Positions 12,779 to 25,158 of a stretch of DNA of 25,971 nt are shown here, piece after piece. Below the pieces are notes generated by a model. That model had not been told where the DNA came from. It did no database searches and saw only the letters and a list, made by a program, of their open reading frames with translations. Numbering within the stretch: the first letter of the stretch is position 1; each line of letters opens with the position of its first letter. The DNA comes from Daphnia carinata (Eukaryota > Arthropoda > Branchiopoda > Diplostraca > Daphniidae), in assembly GCF_022539665.2 (NCBI RefSeq), contig NW_026712541.1, positions 1 through 25,971 of the forward strand, written 5' to 3'. Both the position numbers and the translations under genes were made by a program.

Positions 12779-13828
12779 TGAATATAGTATGATACAGTGA
12801 GTTTCAATATCTACATTCAAACAGAATCAAATATACGTGTATTCAATGTGAATATAGTGTTATAGAATCAAGTTCATGATCTACATTAAAACAGCATCAA
12901 ATATACGTGTATTCAATGTGAATGTAGTGTTATAGAATCAGTTTCATAATCTACATTCAAACAGTATCAAATATACGTGTATTCAATTTGAATATAGTAT
13001 GATACAGAGAGTTTCAATATCTACATTCAAACAGCATCAAATATACTTGTATTCAATGTGAATATAGTGTTATAGAATCAGTTTCATGATCTACATTCAA
13101 ACATTATCAAATATACGTGTATTCAATGTGAATATAGTGTTATAGAATCAGTTTCATGATCTACATTCAAAAAGTTTCAAATATACGTGTATTCAATGTG
13201 AATATAGTATGATACAGTGAGTTTCAATATCTGCATTCAAACAGCATCAAATATACGTTTATTCAATGTGAATATAGTGTTATAGAATCAGTTTCATGAT
13301 CTACATTCAAACAGTATCAAATATACGTGTATTCAATGTGAATATAGGGTTATAGAATCAGTTTCATGATCTACATTCAAACAGTATCAAATATACGTGT
13401 ATTCATTGTGAATATAGTATGATACAGTGAGTTTCAATATCTACATTCAAACAGCATCAAATATACGTGTATTCAATGTGAATATAGTGTTATAGAATCA
13501 GTTTCATGATCTACATTCAAACAGTATCAAATATACGTGAATTCAATGTGAATATAGTGTTATAGAATCAGTTTCATGATATACATTCAAACAGTATCAA
13601 ATATACGTGTATTCAATGTGAATATAGTATGATACAGTGAGTTTCAATATCTACATTCAAACAGCATCAAATATACGTTTATTCAATGTGAATATAGTGT
13701 TATAGAATCAGTTTCATGATCTACATTCAAACAGTATCAAATATACGTGTATTCAATGTGAATATAGTGTTATAGAATCAGTTTCATGATCTACATTCAA
13801 ACAGCATCAAATATACGTGTATTCAATG
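12779..13828 (+). repeat. Five B-A-A trimers, 210-bp higher-order unit
   Basis: Fifteen monomers follow B-A-A five times, starting at 12779, 12989, 13199, 13409 and 13619, each trimer exactly 210 bp. The change g61 to t (tacgttta) marks the B of the third and fifth trimers (13199 and 13619), hinting at a longer 420-bp unit. Flanking order on the left is alternating A-B and on the right is B-only, so this is a local change in repeat unit. Individual monomers are more diverged than elsewhere, which suggests that the trimer amplification is not recent. Confidence 0.8.
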
Positions 13829-14108
13829 TGAATATAGTATGATACAGTGAGTTTCAATATCTACATTCAAACAGCATCAAACATACGTGTATTCAATGTG
13901 AATATAGTATGAAACAGTGAGTTTCAATATCTACATTCAAACACCATCAAATATACGTGTATTCAATGTGAATATAGTATGATACAGTGAGTTTCAATAT
14001 CTACATTCAAACAGTATCAAATATACGTGTATTCAATGTGAATATAGTATGAAACAGTGAGTTTCAATATCTACATTCAAACAGCATCAAATATACGTGT
14101 ATTCAATG
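13829..14108 (+). repeat. Run of four B monomers
   Basis: B copies at 13829, 13899, 13969 and 14039. The second and fourth share atgaaacag in the box, so the run may be a B-B dimer duplicated once. The copy at 13969 is a B with t47, the last t47 before a long stretch without it. This run is the border between the mutation-rich block and the C/B' domain. Confidence 0.8.
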
Positions 14109-17047
14109 TGAATATAGTGTTATAGAATCAGTTTCAATATCTACATTCAAACAGCATCAAATATACGTGTATTCAATGTGAATATAGTGTTATAGAATCA
14201 GTTTCAATATCTACATTCAAACAGCATCAAATATACGTGTATTCAATGTGAATATAGTGTTATAGAATGAGTTTCAATATCTACATTCAAACAGCATCAA
14301 ATATACGTGTATTCAATGTGAATATAGTGTGATACAGTGAGTTTCAATATCTACATTCAAACAGCATCAAATATACGTGTATTCAATGTGAATATAGTGT
14401 TATAGAATCAGTTTCAATATCTACATTCAAACAGCATCAAATATACGTGTATTCAATGTGAATATAGTGTTATAGAATCAGTTTCATATCTACATTCAAA
14501 CAGCATCAAATATACGTGTATTCAATGTGAATATAGTGTGATACAGTGAGTTTCAATATCTACATTCAAACAGCATCAAATATACGTGTATTCAATGTGA
14601 ATATAGTGTTATAGAATCAGTTTCATATCTACATTCAAACAGCATCAAATATACGTGTATTCAATGTGAATATAGTGTTACAGTGAATCAGTTTCAATAT
14701 CTACATTCAAACAGCATCAAATATACGTGTATTCAATGTGAATATAGTGTTATAGAATCAGTTTCAATATCTACATTCAAACAGCATCAAATATACGTGT
14801 ATTCAATGTGAATATAGTGTGATACAATGAGTTTCAATATCTACATTCAAACAGCATCAAATATACGTGTATTCAATGTGAATATAGTGTGATAGAATCA
14901 GTTTCAATATCTACATTCAAACAGCATCAAATATACGTGTATTCAATGTGAATATAGTGTTATAGAATCAGTTTCAATATCTACATTCAAACAGCATCAA
15001 ATATACGTGTATTCAATGTGAATATAGTGTTATAGAATGAGTTTCAATATCTACATTCAAACAGCATCAAATATACGTGTATTCAATGTGAATATAGTGT
15101 TATAGAATCAGTTTCAATATCTACATTCAAACAGCATCAAATATACGTGTATTCAATGTGAATATAGTGTGATACAGTGAGTTTCAATATCTACATTCAA
15201 ACAGCATCAAATATACGTGTATTCAATGTGAATATAGTGTTATAGAATCAGTTTCAATATCTACATTCAAACAGCATCAAATATACGTGTATTCAATGTG
15301 AATATAGTGTTATAGAATCAGTTTCAATATCTACATTCAAACAGCATCAAATATACGTGTATTCAATGTGAATATAGTGTGATACAGTGAGTTTATATCT
15401 ACATTCAAACAGCATCAAATATACGTGTATTCAATGTGAATATAGTGTTATAGAATCAGTTTCAATATCTACATTCAAACAGCATCAAATATACGTGTAT
15501 TCAATGTGAATATAGTGTTATACAGTGAGTTTCAATATCTACATTCAAACAGCATCAAATATACGTGTATTCAATGTGAATATAGTGTTATAGAATCAGT
15601 TTCAATATCTACATTCAAACAGCATCAAATATACGTGTATTCAATGTGAATATAGTGTGATACAGTGAGTTTCAATATCTACATTCAAACAGCATCAAAT
15701 ATACGTGTATTCAATGTGAATATAGTGTTATAGAATCAGTTTCAATGATCTACATTCAAACAGCATCAAATATACGTGTATTCAATGTGAATATAGTGTT
15801 ATAGAATCAGTTTCAATATCTACATTCAAACAGCATCAAATATACGTGTATTCAATGTGAATATAGTGTGATACAGTGAGTTTCAATATCTACATTCAAA
15901 CAGCATCAAATATACGTGTATTCAATGTGAATATAGTGTTATACAATCAGTTTCATGATCTACATTCAAACAGCATCAAATATACGTGTATTCAATGTGA
16001 ATATAGTGTTATAGAATCAGTTTCAATATCTACATTCAAACAGCATCAAATATACGTGTATTCAATGTGAATATAGTGTTATAGAATGAGTTTCAATATC
16101 TACATGCAAACAGCATCAAATATACGTGTATTCAATGTGAATATAGTGTTATAGAATCAGTTTAATGATCTACATTCAAACAGCATCAAATATACGTGTA
16201 TTCAATGTGAATATAGTGTTATAGAATCAGTTTCAATATCTACATTCAAACAGCATCAAATATACGTGTATTCAATGTGAATATAGTGTTATACAGTGAG
16301 TTTCAATATCTACATTCAAACAGCATCAAATATACGTGTATTCAATGTGAATATAGTGTTATAGAATCAGTTTCATGATCTACATTCAAACAGCATAAAA
16401 TATACGTGTATTCAAAGTGAATATAGTGTGATACAGTGAGTTTCAATATCTACATTCAAACAGCATCAAATATACGTGTATTCAATGTGAATATAGTGTT
16501 ATAGAATCAGTTTCAATATCTACATTCAAACAGCATCAAATATACGTGTATTCAATGTGAATATAGTGTTATAGAATCAGTTTCAATATCTACATTCAAA
16601 CAGCATCAACATATACGTATTCAATGTGAATATAGTGTTATAGAATCAGTTTCAATATCTACATTCAAACAGCATCAAATATACGTGTATTCAATGTGAA
16701 TATAGTGTGATACAGTGAGTTTCAATATCTACATTCAAACAGCATCAAATATACGTGTATTCAATGTGAATATAGTGTTATAGAATCAGTTTCAATATCT
16801 ACATTCAAAACAGCATCAAATATACGTGTATTCAATGTGAATATAGTGTGATACAGTGAGTTTCAATATCTACATTCAAACAGCATCAAATATACGTGTA
16901 TTCAATGTGAATATAGTGTTATAGAATCAGTTTCATGATCTACATTCAAACAGCATCAAATATACGTGTATTCAATGTGAATATAGTGTGATACAATCAG
17001 TATCATGATCTACATTCAAACAGCATCAAATATACGTGTATTCAATG
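14109..17047 (+). repeat. C/B' subfamily domain
   Basis: About 42 monomers of a different make-up. Most are type C (gttatagaatcag, then tttcaatatc and c47), that is A on the left of the box and B on the right. They are interspersed with B' (gtgatacagtgag). Classic B with a11 is absent until 17048, and t47 is absent from 14039 to 17186. C-C-B' triplets (210 bp) recur, for example at 14389, 15229 and 15717, without forming a strict unit. Hybrid boxes include gttatagaatgag (14249, 15019, 16068) and gttatacagtgag (15507, 16278). The domain has its own history of amplification. No gene or unique sequence lies inside. Confidence 0.88.
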
Positions 17048-17745
17048 TGAATATAGTATGATACAGTGAGTTTCAATATCTACATTCAAACAGCATCAAA
17101 TATACGTGTATTCAATGTGAATATAGTATAATCAGTGAGTTTCAATATCTACATTCAAACAGCATCAAATATACGTGTATTCAATGTGAATATAGTGTTA
17201 TAGAATCAGTTTCATATCTACATTCAAACAGTATCAAATATACGTGTATTCAATGTGAATATAGTGTGATACAGTGAGTTTCAATATCTACATTCAAACA
17301 GCATCAAATATACGTGTATTCAATGTGAATATAGTATGATACAGTGAGTTTCAATATCTACATTCAAACAGCATCAAATATACGTGTATTCAATGTGAAT
17401 ATAGTGTTATAGAATCAGTTTCATGATCTACATTCAAACAGTATCAAATATACGTGTATTCAATGTGAATATAGTATGATACAGTGAGTTTCAATATCTA
17501 CATTCAAACAGCATCAAATATACGTGTATTCAATGTGAATATAGTGTTATAGAATCAGTTTCATGATCTACATTCAAACAGTATCAAATATACGTGTATT
17601 CAATGTGAATATAGTATGATACAGTGAATTTCAATATCTACATTCAAACAGCATCAAATATACGTGTATTCAATGTGAATATAGTGTTATAGAATCAGTT
17701 TCAATATCTACATTCAAACAGCATCAAATATACGTGTATTCAATG

Positions 17746-17958
17746 TGAATATAGTGTGATACAGTGAGTTTCAATATCTACATTCAAACAGCATCAAATA
17801 TACGTGTATTCAATGAAAATAGTGTTATAGAATCAGTTTTATGATCTACATTCAAACAGTATTAAATATACGTGTATTCAATGTGAATAATCAGTAGTGT
17901 GATACAGTGAGTTTCAATATCTACATTCAAACAGCATCAAATATACGTGTATTCAATG
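17746..17958 (+). repeat. Adjacent 2-bp loss and 5-bp gain at monomer junctions
   Basis: The junction at about 17811-17822 reads caatgaaaatag, 2 bp shorter than the usual caatgtgaatatag. This breaks the dyad. The next junction (from 17884) reads tgaataatcagtagtg, where an extra atcag sits inside tgaatatag. That 5-mer matches part of the A box (gaatcag), so it may be a short templated insertion. The A copy between them also has tttta and cagtatt changes. Confidence 0.8.
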
Positions 17959-19076
17959 TGAATATAGTGTTATAGAATCAGTTTCATGATCTACATTCAA
18001 ACAGCATCAAATATACGTGTATTCAATGTGAATATAGTGTGATACAGAGAGTTTCAATATCTACATTCAAACAACATCAAATATACGTGTATTCAATGTG
18101 AATATAGTGTTATAGAATCAGTTTAATGATATACATTCAAACAGCATCAAATATACGTGTATTCAATGTGAATATAGTGTTATAGAATCAGTTTCATGAT
18201 CTACATTCAAACAGCATCAAATATACGTGTATTCAATGTGAATATAGTATGATACAGTGAGTTTCAATATCTACATTCAAACAGCATCAAATATACGTGT
18301 ATTCAATGTGAATATAGTTTGATACAGAGTTTCAATATCTACATTCAAACAGCATCAAATATACGTGTATTCAATGTGAATATAGTGTGATACAGTGAGT
18401 TTCAATATCTACATTCAAACAGCATCAAATATACGTGTATTCAATGTGAATATAGTGTTATAGAATCAGTTTCATGATCTACATTCAAACAGCATCAAAT
18501 ATACGTGTATTCAATGTGAATATAGTGTGATACAGTGAGTTTCAATATCTACATTCAAACAGCATCAAATATACGTTTATTCAATGTGAATATAGTATGA
18601 TACAGTGAGTTTCAATATCTACATTCAAACAGCATCAAATATACGTGTATTCAATGTGAATATAGTGTTATAGAATCAGTTTCAATATCTACATTCAAAC
18701 AGCATCAAATATACGTGTATTCAATGTGAATATAGTGTTATAGAATCAGTTTCAATATCTACATTCAAACAGCATCAAATATACGTGTATTCAATGTGAA
18801 TATAGTGTGATACAGTGAGTTTCAATATCTACATTCAAACAGCATCAAATATACGTGTATTCAATGTGAATATAGTATGATACAGTGAGTTTCAATATCT
18901 ACATTCAAACAGCATCAAATATACGTGTATTCAATGTGAATATAGTGTTATAGAATCAGTTTCAATATCTACATTCAAACAGCATCAAATATACGTGTAT
19001 TCAATGTGAATATAGTGTTATAGAATCAGTTTCATGATCTACATTCAAACAGTATCAAATATACGTGTATTCAATG

Positions 19077-19208
19077 TGAATATAGTGTTATGAATCAGTG
19101 AGTTCAATATCTACATTCAAACAGCATCAAATATACGTGTATTCAATGATGATACAGAGAGTTTCAATATCTACATTCAAACAGCATCAAATATACGTGT
19201 ATTCAATG
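19077..19208 (+). repeat. 72-bp monomer followed by a 60-bp monomer
   Basis: The copy at 19077 has a hybrid box, gttatgaatcagtgagttc, which joins A-like gaatcag to B-like gtgag with a net gain of 2 bp. The following copy lacks exactly the 10 bp tgaatatagt, so its junction reads attcaatgatgatacag (19141-19157), and the right arm of the dyad is gone. From 19209 the array is regular again. Confidence 0.85.
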
Positions 19209-19488
19209 TGAATATAGTGTTATAGAATCAGTTTCATGATCTACATTCAAACAGTATCAAATATACGTGTATTCAATGTGAATATAGTATGATACAGAGA
19301 GTTTCAATATCTACATTCAAACAGCATCAAATATACGTGTATTCAATGTGAATATAGTGTTATAGAATCAGTTTCATGATCTACATTCAAACAGTATCAA
19401 ATATACGTGTATTCAATGTGAATATAGTATGATACAGAGAGTTTCAATATCTACATTGAAACAGCATCAAATATACGTGTATTCAATG

Positions 19489-19838
19489 TGAATATAGTGA
19501 TATAGAATCAGTTTCATGATCTACATTCAAACAGTATCAAATATACGTGTATTCAATGTGAATATAGTGTTATAGAATCAGTTTCATGATCTACATTCAA
19601 ACAGCATCAAATATACGTGTATTCAATGTGAATATAGTGTGATACAGTGAGTTTCAATATCTACATTCAAACAGCATCAAATATACGTGTATTCAATGTG
19701 AATATAGTGTTATAGAATCAGTTTCATGATCTACATTCAAACAGTATCAAATATACGTGTATTCAATGTGAATATAGTATGATACAGTGAGTTTCAATAT
19801 CTACATTCAAACAGCATCAAATATACGTGTATTCAATG
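19489..19838 (+). repeat. Five-monomer module A-Ac-B'-A-B, copy 1
   Basis: Order A, Ac (A with c47), B', A, B over 350 bp. The same order recurs at 20329 and 23197, and with B in place of B' at 19979. The first A here has gtgatatag in its box. The recurrence suggests a 350-bp unit copied several times within the right domain, but intervening A-B dimers show that it is not a strict higher-order repeat. Confidence 0.6.
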
Positions 19839-19978
19839 TGAATATAGTGTTATAGAATCAGTTTCATGATCTACATTCAAACAGTATCAAATATACGTGT
19901 ATTCAATGTGAATATAGTATGATACAGTGAGTTTCAATATCTACATTCAAACAGCATCAAATATACGTGTATTCAATG

Positions 19979-20678
19979 TGAATATAGTGTTATAGAATCA
20001 GTTTCATGATCTACATTCAAACAGTATCAAATATACGTGTATTCAATGTGAATATAGTGTTATAGAATCAGTTTCATGATCTACATTCAAACAGCATCAA
20101 ATATACGTGTATTCAATGTGAATATAGTATGATACAGTGAGTTTCAATATCTACATTCAAACAGCATCAAATATACGTGTATTCAATGTGAATATAGTGT
20201 TATAGAATCAGTTTCATGATCTACATTCAAACAGTATCAAATATACGTGTATTCAATGTGAATATAGTATGATACAGTGAGTTTCAATATCTACATTCAA
20301 ACAGCATCAAATATACGTGTATTCAATGTGAATATAGTGTTATAGAATCAGTTTCATGATCTACATTCAAACAGTATCAAATATACGTGTATTCAATGTG
20401 AATATAGTGTTATAGAATCAGTTTCATGATCTACATTCAAACAGCATCAAATATACGTGTATTCAATGTGAATATAGTGTGATACAGTGAGTTTCAATAT
20501 CTACATTCAAACAGCATCAAATATACGTGTATTCAATGTGAATATAGTGTTATAGAATCAGTTTCATGATCTACATTCAAACAGTATCAAATATACGTGT
20601 ATTCAATGTGAATATAGTATGATACAGTGAGTTTCAATATCTACATTCAAACAGCATCAAATATACGTGTATTCAATG
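19979..20678 (+). repeat. Tandem pair of five-monomer modules
   Basis: Two modules back to back: A-Ac-B-A-B at 19979-20328 and A-Ac-B'-A-B at 20329-20678. By eye they differ only at position 11 of the third monomer (a in the first, g in the second). This is the best evidence for a 350-bp repeat unit here. Confidence 0.7.
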
Positions 20679-23196
20679 TGAATATAGTGTGATACAGTGA
20701 GTTTCAATATCTACATTCAAACAGCATCAAATATACGTGTATTCAATGTGAATATAGTGTTATAGAATCAGTTTCATGATCTACATTCAAACAGTATCAA
20801 ATATACGTGTATTCAATGTGAATATAGTATGATACAGAGAGTTTCAATATCTACATTCAAACAGCATCAAATATACGTGTATTCAATGTGAATATAGTGT
20901 TATAGAATCAGTTTCATGATCTACATTCAAACAGTATCAAATATACGTGTATTCAATGTGAATATAGTATGATATCAGTGAGTTTCAATATCTACATTCA
21001 AACAGCATCAAATATACGTGTATTCAATGTGAATATAGTGTTATAGAATCAGTTTCAATATCTACATTCAAACAGCATCAAATATACGTGTATTCAATGT
21101 GAATATAGTGTTATAGAATCAGTTTCATGATCTACATTCAAACAGTATCAAATATACGTGTATTCAATGTGAATATAGTGTTATAGAATCAGTTTCATGA
21201 TCTACATTCAAACAGTATCAAATATACGTGTATTCAATGTGAATATAGTATGATACAGTGAGTTTCAATATCTACATTCAAACAGCATCAAATATACGTG
21301 TATTCAATGTGAATATAGTGTTATAGAATCAGTTTCATGATCTACATTCAAACAGTATCAAATATACGTGTATTCAATGTGAATATAGTGTTATAGAATC
21401 AGTTTCATGATCTACATTCAAACAGTATCAAATATACGTGTATTCAATGTGAATATAGTGTGATACAGTGAGTTTCAATATCTACATTCAAACAACATCT
21501 AATATACGTGTATTCAATGTGAATATAGTGTTATAGAATCAGTTTCATGATCTACATTCAAACAGTATCAAATATACGTGTATTCAATGTGAATATAGTA
21601 TGATACAGTGAGTTTCAATATCTACATTCAAACAGCATCAAATATACGTGTATTCAATGTGAATATAGTGTTATAGAATCAGTTTCATGATCTACATTCA
21701 AACAGTATCAAATATACGTGTATTCAATGTGAATATAGTATGATACAGTGAGTTTCAATATCTACATTCAAACAGCATCAAATATACGTGTATTCAATGT
21801 GAATATAGTGTTATAGAATCAGTTTCATGATCTACATTCAAACAGTATCAAATATACGTGTATTCAATGTGAATATAGTGTGATACTGTTAGTTTCAATA
21901 TCTACATTCAAACAGTATCAAATATACGTGTATTCAATGTGAATATAGTGTTATAGAATCAGTTTCATGATCTACATTCAAACAGTATCAAATATACGTG
22001 TATTCAATGTGAATATAGTATGATACAGTCAGTTTCAATATCTACATTCAAACAGCATCAAATATACGTGTATTCAATGTGAATATAGTGTTATAGAATC
22101 AGTTTCATGATCTACATTCAAACAGTATCAAATATACGTGTATTCAATGTGAATATAGTGTTATAGAATCAGTTTCATGATCTACATTCAAACAGTATCA
22201 AATATACGTGTATTCAATGTGAATATAGTATGATACAGTGAGTTTCAATATCTACATTCAAACAGCATCAAATATACGTGTATTCAATGTGAATATAGTG
22301 TTATAGAATCAGTTTCATGATCTACATTCAAACAGTATCAAATATACGTGTATTCAATGTGAATATAGTGTGATACAGTCAGTTTCATATCTACATTCAA
22401 ACAGCATCAAATATACGTGTATTCAATGTGAATATAGTGTTATAGAATCAGTTTCATGATCTACATTCAAACAGTATCAAATATACGTGTATTCAATGTG
22501 AATATAGTATGATACAGTCAGTTTCAATATCTACATTCAAACAGCATCAAATATACGTGTATTCAATGTGAATATAGTGTTATAGAATCAGTTTCATGAT
22601 CTACATTCAAACAGTATCAAATATACGTGTATTCAATGTGAATATAGTATGATACAGAGAGTTTCAATATCTACATTCAAACAGCATCAAATATACGTGT
22701 ATTCAATGTGAATATAGTGTTATAGAATCAGTTTCATGATCTACATTCAAACAGTATCAAATATACGTGTATTCAATGTGAATATAGTATGATACAGAGA
22801 GTTTCAATATCTACATTCAAACAGCATCAAATATACATGTATTCAATGTGAATATAGTATGATACAGAGAGTTTCAATATCTACATTCAAACAGCATCAA
22901 ATATACGTGTATTCAATGTGAATATAGTGTTATAGAATCAGTTTCATGATCTACATTCAAACAGTATCAAATATACGTGTATTCAATGTGAATATAGTAT
23001 GATACAGAGTTTCAATATCTACATTCAAACAGCATCAAATATACGTGTATTCAATGTGAATATAGTGTTATAGAATCAGTTTCATGATCTACATTCAAAC
23101 AGTATCAAATATACGTGTATTCAATGTGAATATAGTATGATACAGTGAGTTTCAATATCTACATTCAAACAGCATCAAATATACGTGTATTCAATG

Positions 23197-23547
23197 TGAA
23201 TATAGTGTTATAGAATCAGTTTCATGATCTACATTCAAACAGTATCAAATATACGTGTATTCAATGTGAATATAGTGTTATAGAATCAGTTTCATGATCT
23301 ACATTCAAACAGCATCAAATATACGTGTATTCAATGTGAATATAGTGTGATACAGTGAGTTTCAATATCTACATTCAAACAGCATCAAATATACGTGTAT
23401 TCAATGTGAATATAGTGTTATAGAATCAGTTTCATGATCTACATTCAAACAGTATCAAATATACGTGTATTTCAATGTGAATATAGTATGATACAGTGAG
23501 TTTCAATATCTACATTCAAACAGCATCAAATATACGTGTATTCAATG
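23197..23547 (+). repeat. Five-monomer module A-Ac-B'-A-B, distant copy
   Basis: Same monomer order as at 19489 and 20329, but 351 bp long because the fourth monomer (23407) is 71 bp with an extra t in gtatttcaatg. It lies about 2.9 kb from the other copies, so either the module spread or the order arose again by chance. Confidence 0.55.
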
Positions 23548-23968
23548 TGAATATAGTGTTATAGAATCAGTTTCATGATCTACATTCAAACAGTATCAAA
23601 TATACGTGTATTCAATGTGAATATAGTATGATACAGTGAGTTTCAATATCTACATTCAAACAGCATCAAATATACGTGTATTCAATGTGAATATAGTGTT
23701 ATAGAATCAGTTTCATGATCTACATTCAAACAGTATCAAATATACGTGTATTCAATGTGAATATAGTGTTATAGAATCAGTTTCATGATCTACATTCAAA
23801 CAGTATCAAATATACGTGTATTCAATGTGAATATAGTATGATACAGAGAGTTTCAATATCTACATTCAAACAGCATCAAATATACGTGTATTCAATGTGA
23901 ATATAGTGTTATAGAATCAGTTTCAATGATCTACATTCAAACAGTATCAAATATACGTGTATTCAATG

Positions 23969-24388
23969 TGAATATAGTATGATACAGAGAGTTTCAATAT
24001 CTACATTCAAACAGTATCAAATATACGTGTATTCAATGTGAATATAGTGTTATAGAATCAGTTTCATGATCTACATTCAAACAGAATCAAATATACGTGT
24101 ATTCAATGTGAATATAGTGTTATAGAATAAGTTTCAATATCTACATTCAAACAGCATCAAATATACGTGTATTCAATGTGAATATAGTGTTATAGAATCA
24201 GTTTCATTATCTACATTCAAACAGTATCAAATATACGTGTATTCAATGTGAATATAGTATGATACAGTGAGTTTCAATATCTACATTCAAACAGCATCAA
24301 ATATACGTGTATTCAATGTGAATATAGTGTTATAGAATCAGTTTCATGGTCTACATTCAAACAGTATCAAATATACGTGTATTCAATG
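23969..24388 (+). repeat. Duplicated six-monomer segment, copy 1
   Basis: Six monomers (B, A, C, A, B, A) with a series of rare variants: t47 in a B context (first monomer), a47 (24085, cagaatc), a21 (24129, gaataag), t30 (24208, tcattatc) and g31 (24349, tcatggtc). The same variants in the same order recur 17 monomers later. Monomers upstream of 23969 do not match those upstream of copy 2, so the shared part starts at about this point. Confidence 0.85.
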
Positions 24389-25158
24389 TGAATATAGTAT
24401 GATACAGTGAGTTTCAATATCTACATTCAAACAGCATCAAATATACGTGTATTCAATGTGAATATAGTGTTGTAGAATCAGTTTCATGATCTACATTCAA
24501 ACAGTATCAAATATACGTGTATTCAATGTGAATATAGTGTTATAGAATCAGTTTCATGATCTACATTCAAACAGTATCAAATATACGTGTATTTAATGTG
24601 AATATAGTATGATACAGTGAGTTTCAATATCTACATTCAAACAGCATCAAATATACGTGTATTCAATGTGAATATAGTGTTATAGAATCAGTTTCATGAT
24701 CTACAATCAAACAGTATCAAATATACGTGTATTCAATGTGAATATAGTATGATACAGTGAGTTTCAATATCTACATTCAAACAGCATCAAATATACGTGT
24801 ATTCAATGTGAATATAGTGTTATAGAATCAGTTTCATGATCTACATTCAAACAGTATCAAATATACGTGTATTCAATGTGAATATAGTATGATACAGTGA
24901 GTTTAAATATCTACATTCAAACAGCATCAAATATACGTGTATTCAATGTGAATATAGTGTTATAGAATCAGATTCATGATCTACATTCAAACACTATCAA
25001 TTATACGTGTATTCAATGTGAATATAGTGTTATAGAATCAGTTTCATGATCTACATTCAAACAGTATCAAATATACGTGTATTCAATGTGAATATAGTGT
25101 TATAGAATCAGTTTCATGATCTACATTCAAACAGTATCAAATATACGTGTATTCAATG

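Larger units (their letters stand above)
12150..14108 (+). repeat. Mutation-rich block of the array
   Basis: About 28 monomers carrying roughly 25 private point changes, many more than neighbouring stretches of equal length. Examples are ccgtatattta (12206-12216), aatgtag (12430 and 12920), cagtgtc, attgaaac, atttaatatg (around 12701), cagaatc (around 12822), tcaagttc, attaaaac, tacttgt (around 13045), acattatc, aaagtttc, tagggtt (around 13345), attcattg, gtgaattc and gatatacat. Despite this the 70-bp spacing is nearly perfect; only 12150 (69 bp) is off-length. This looks like an older or less homogenised segment lying between cleaner domains. Confidence 0.85.
17048..19208 (+). repeat. Mixed, rearranged transition segment
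   Basis: A, Ac, B, B' and C monomers occur together without a steady unit. t47 returns at 17187. Length changes are dense: 69 bp at 17118 and 17187, a 2-bp loss at about 17815, a 5-bp gain at 17884, 68 bp at 18309, then 72 and 60 bp at 19077 and 19149. The block separates the C/B' domain from the right-hand A-B domain and reads as a zone where the two were joined by unequal recombination. Confidence 0.8.

Noticed and set aside
15876-16070. 64-codon open reading frame
   Set aside because: Again it is read through three satellite monomers and gives the same repeated peptide units as the other open stretch. Nothing sets it apart from surrounding repeats.
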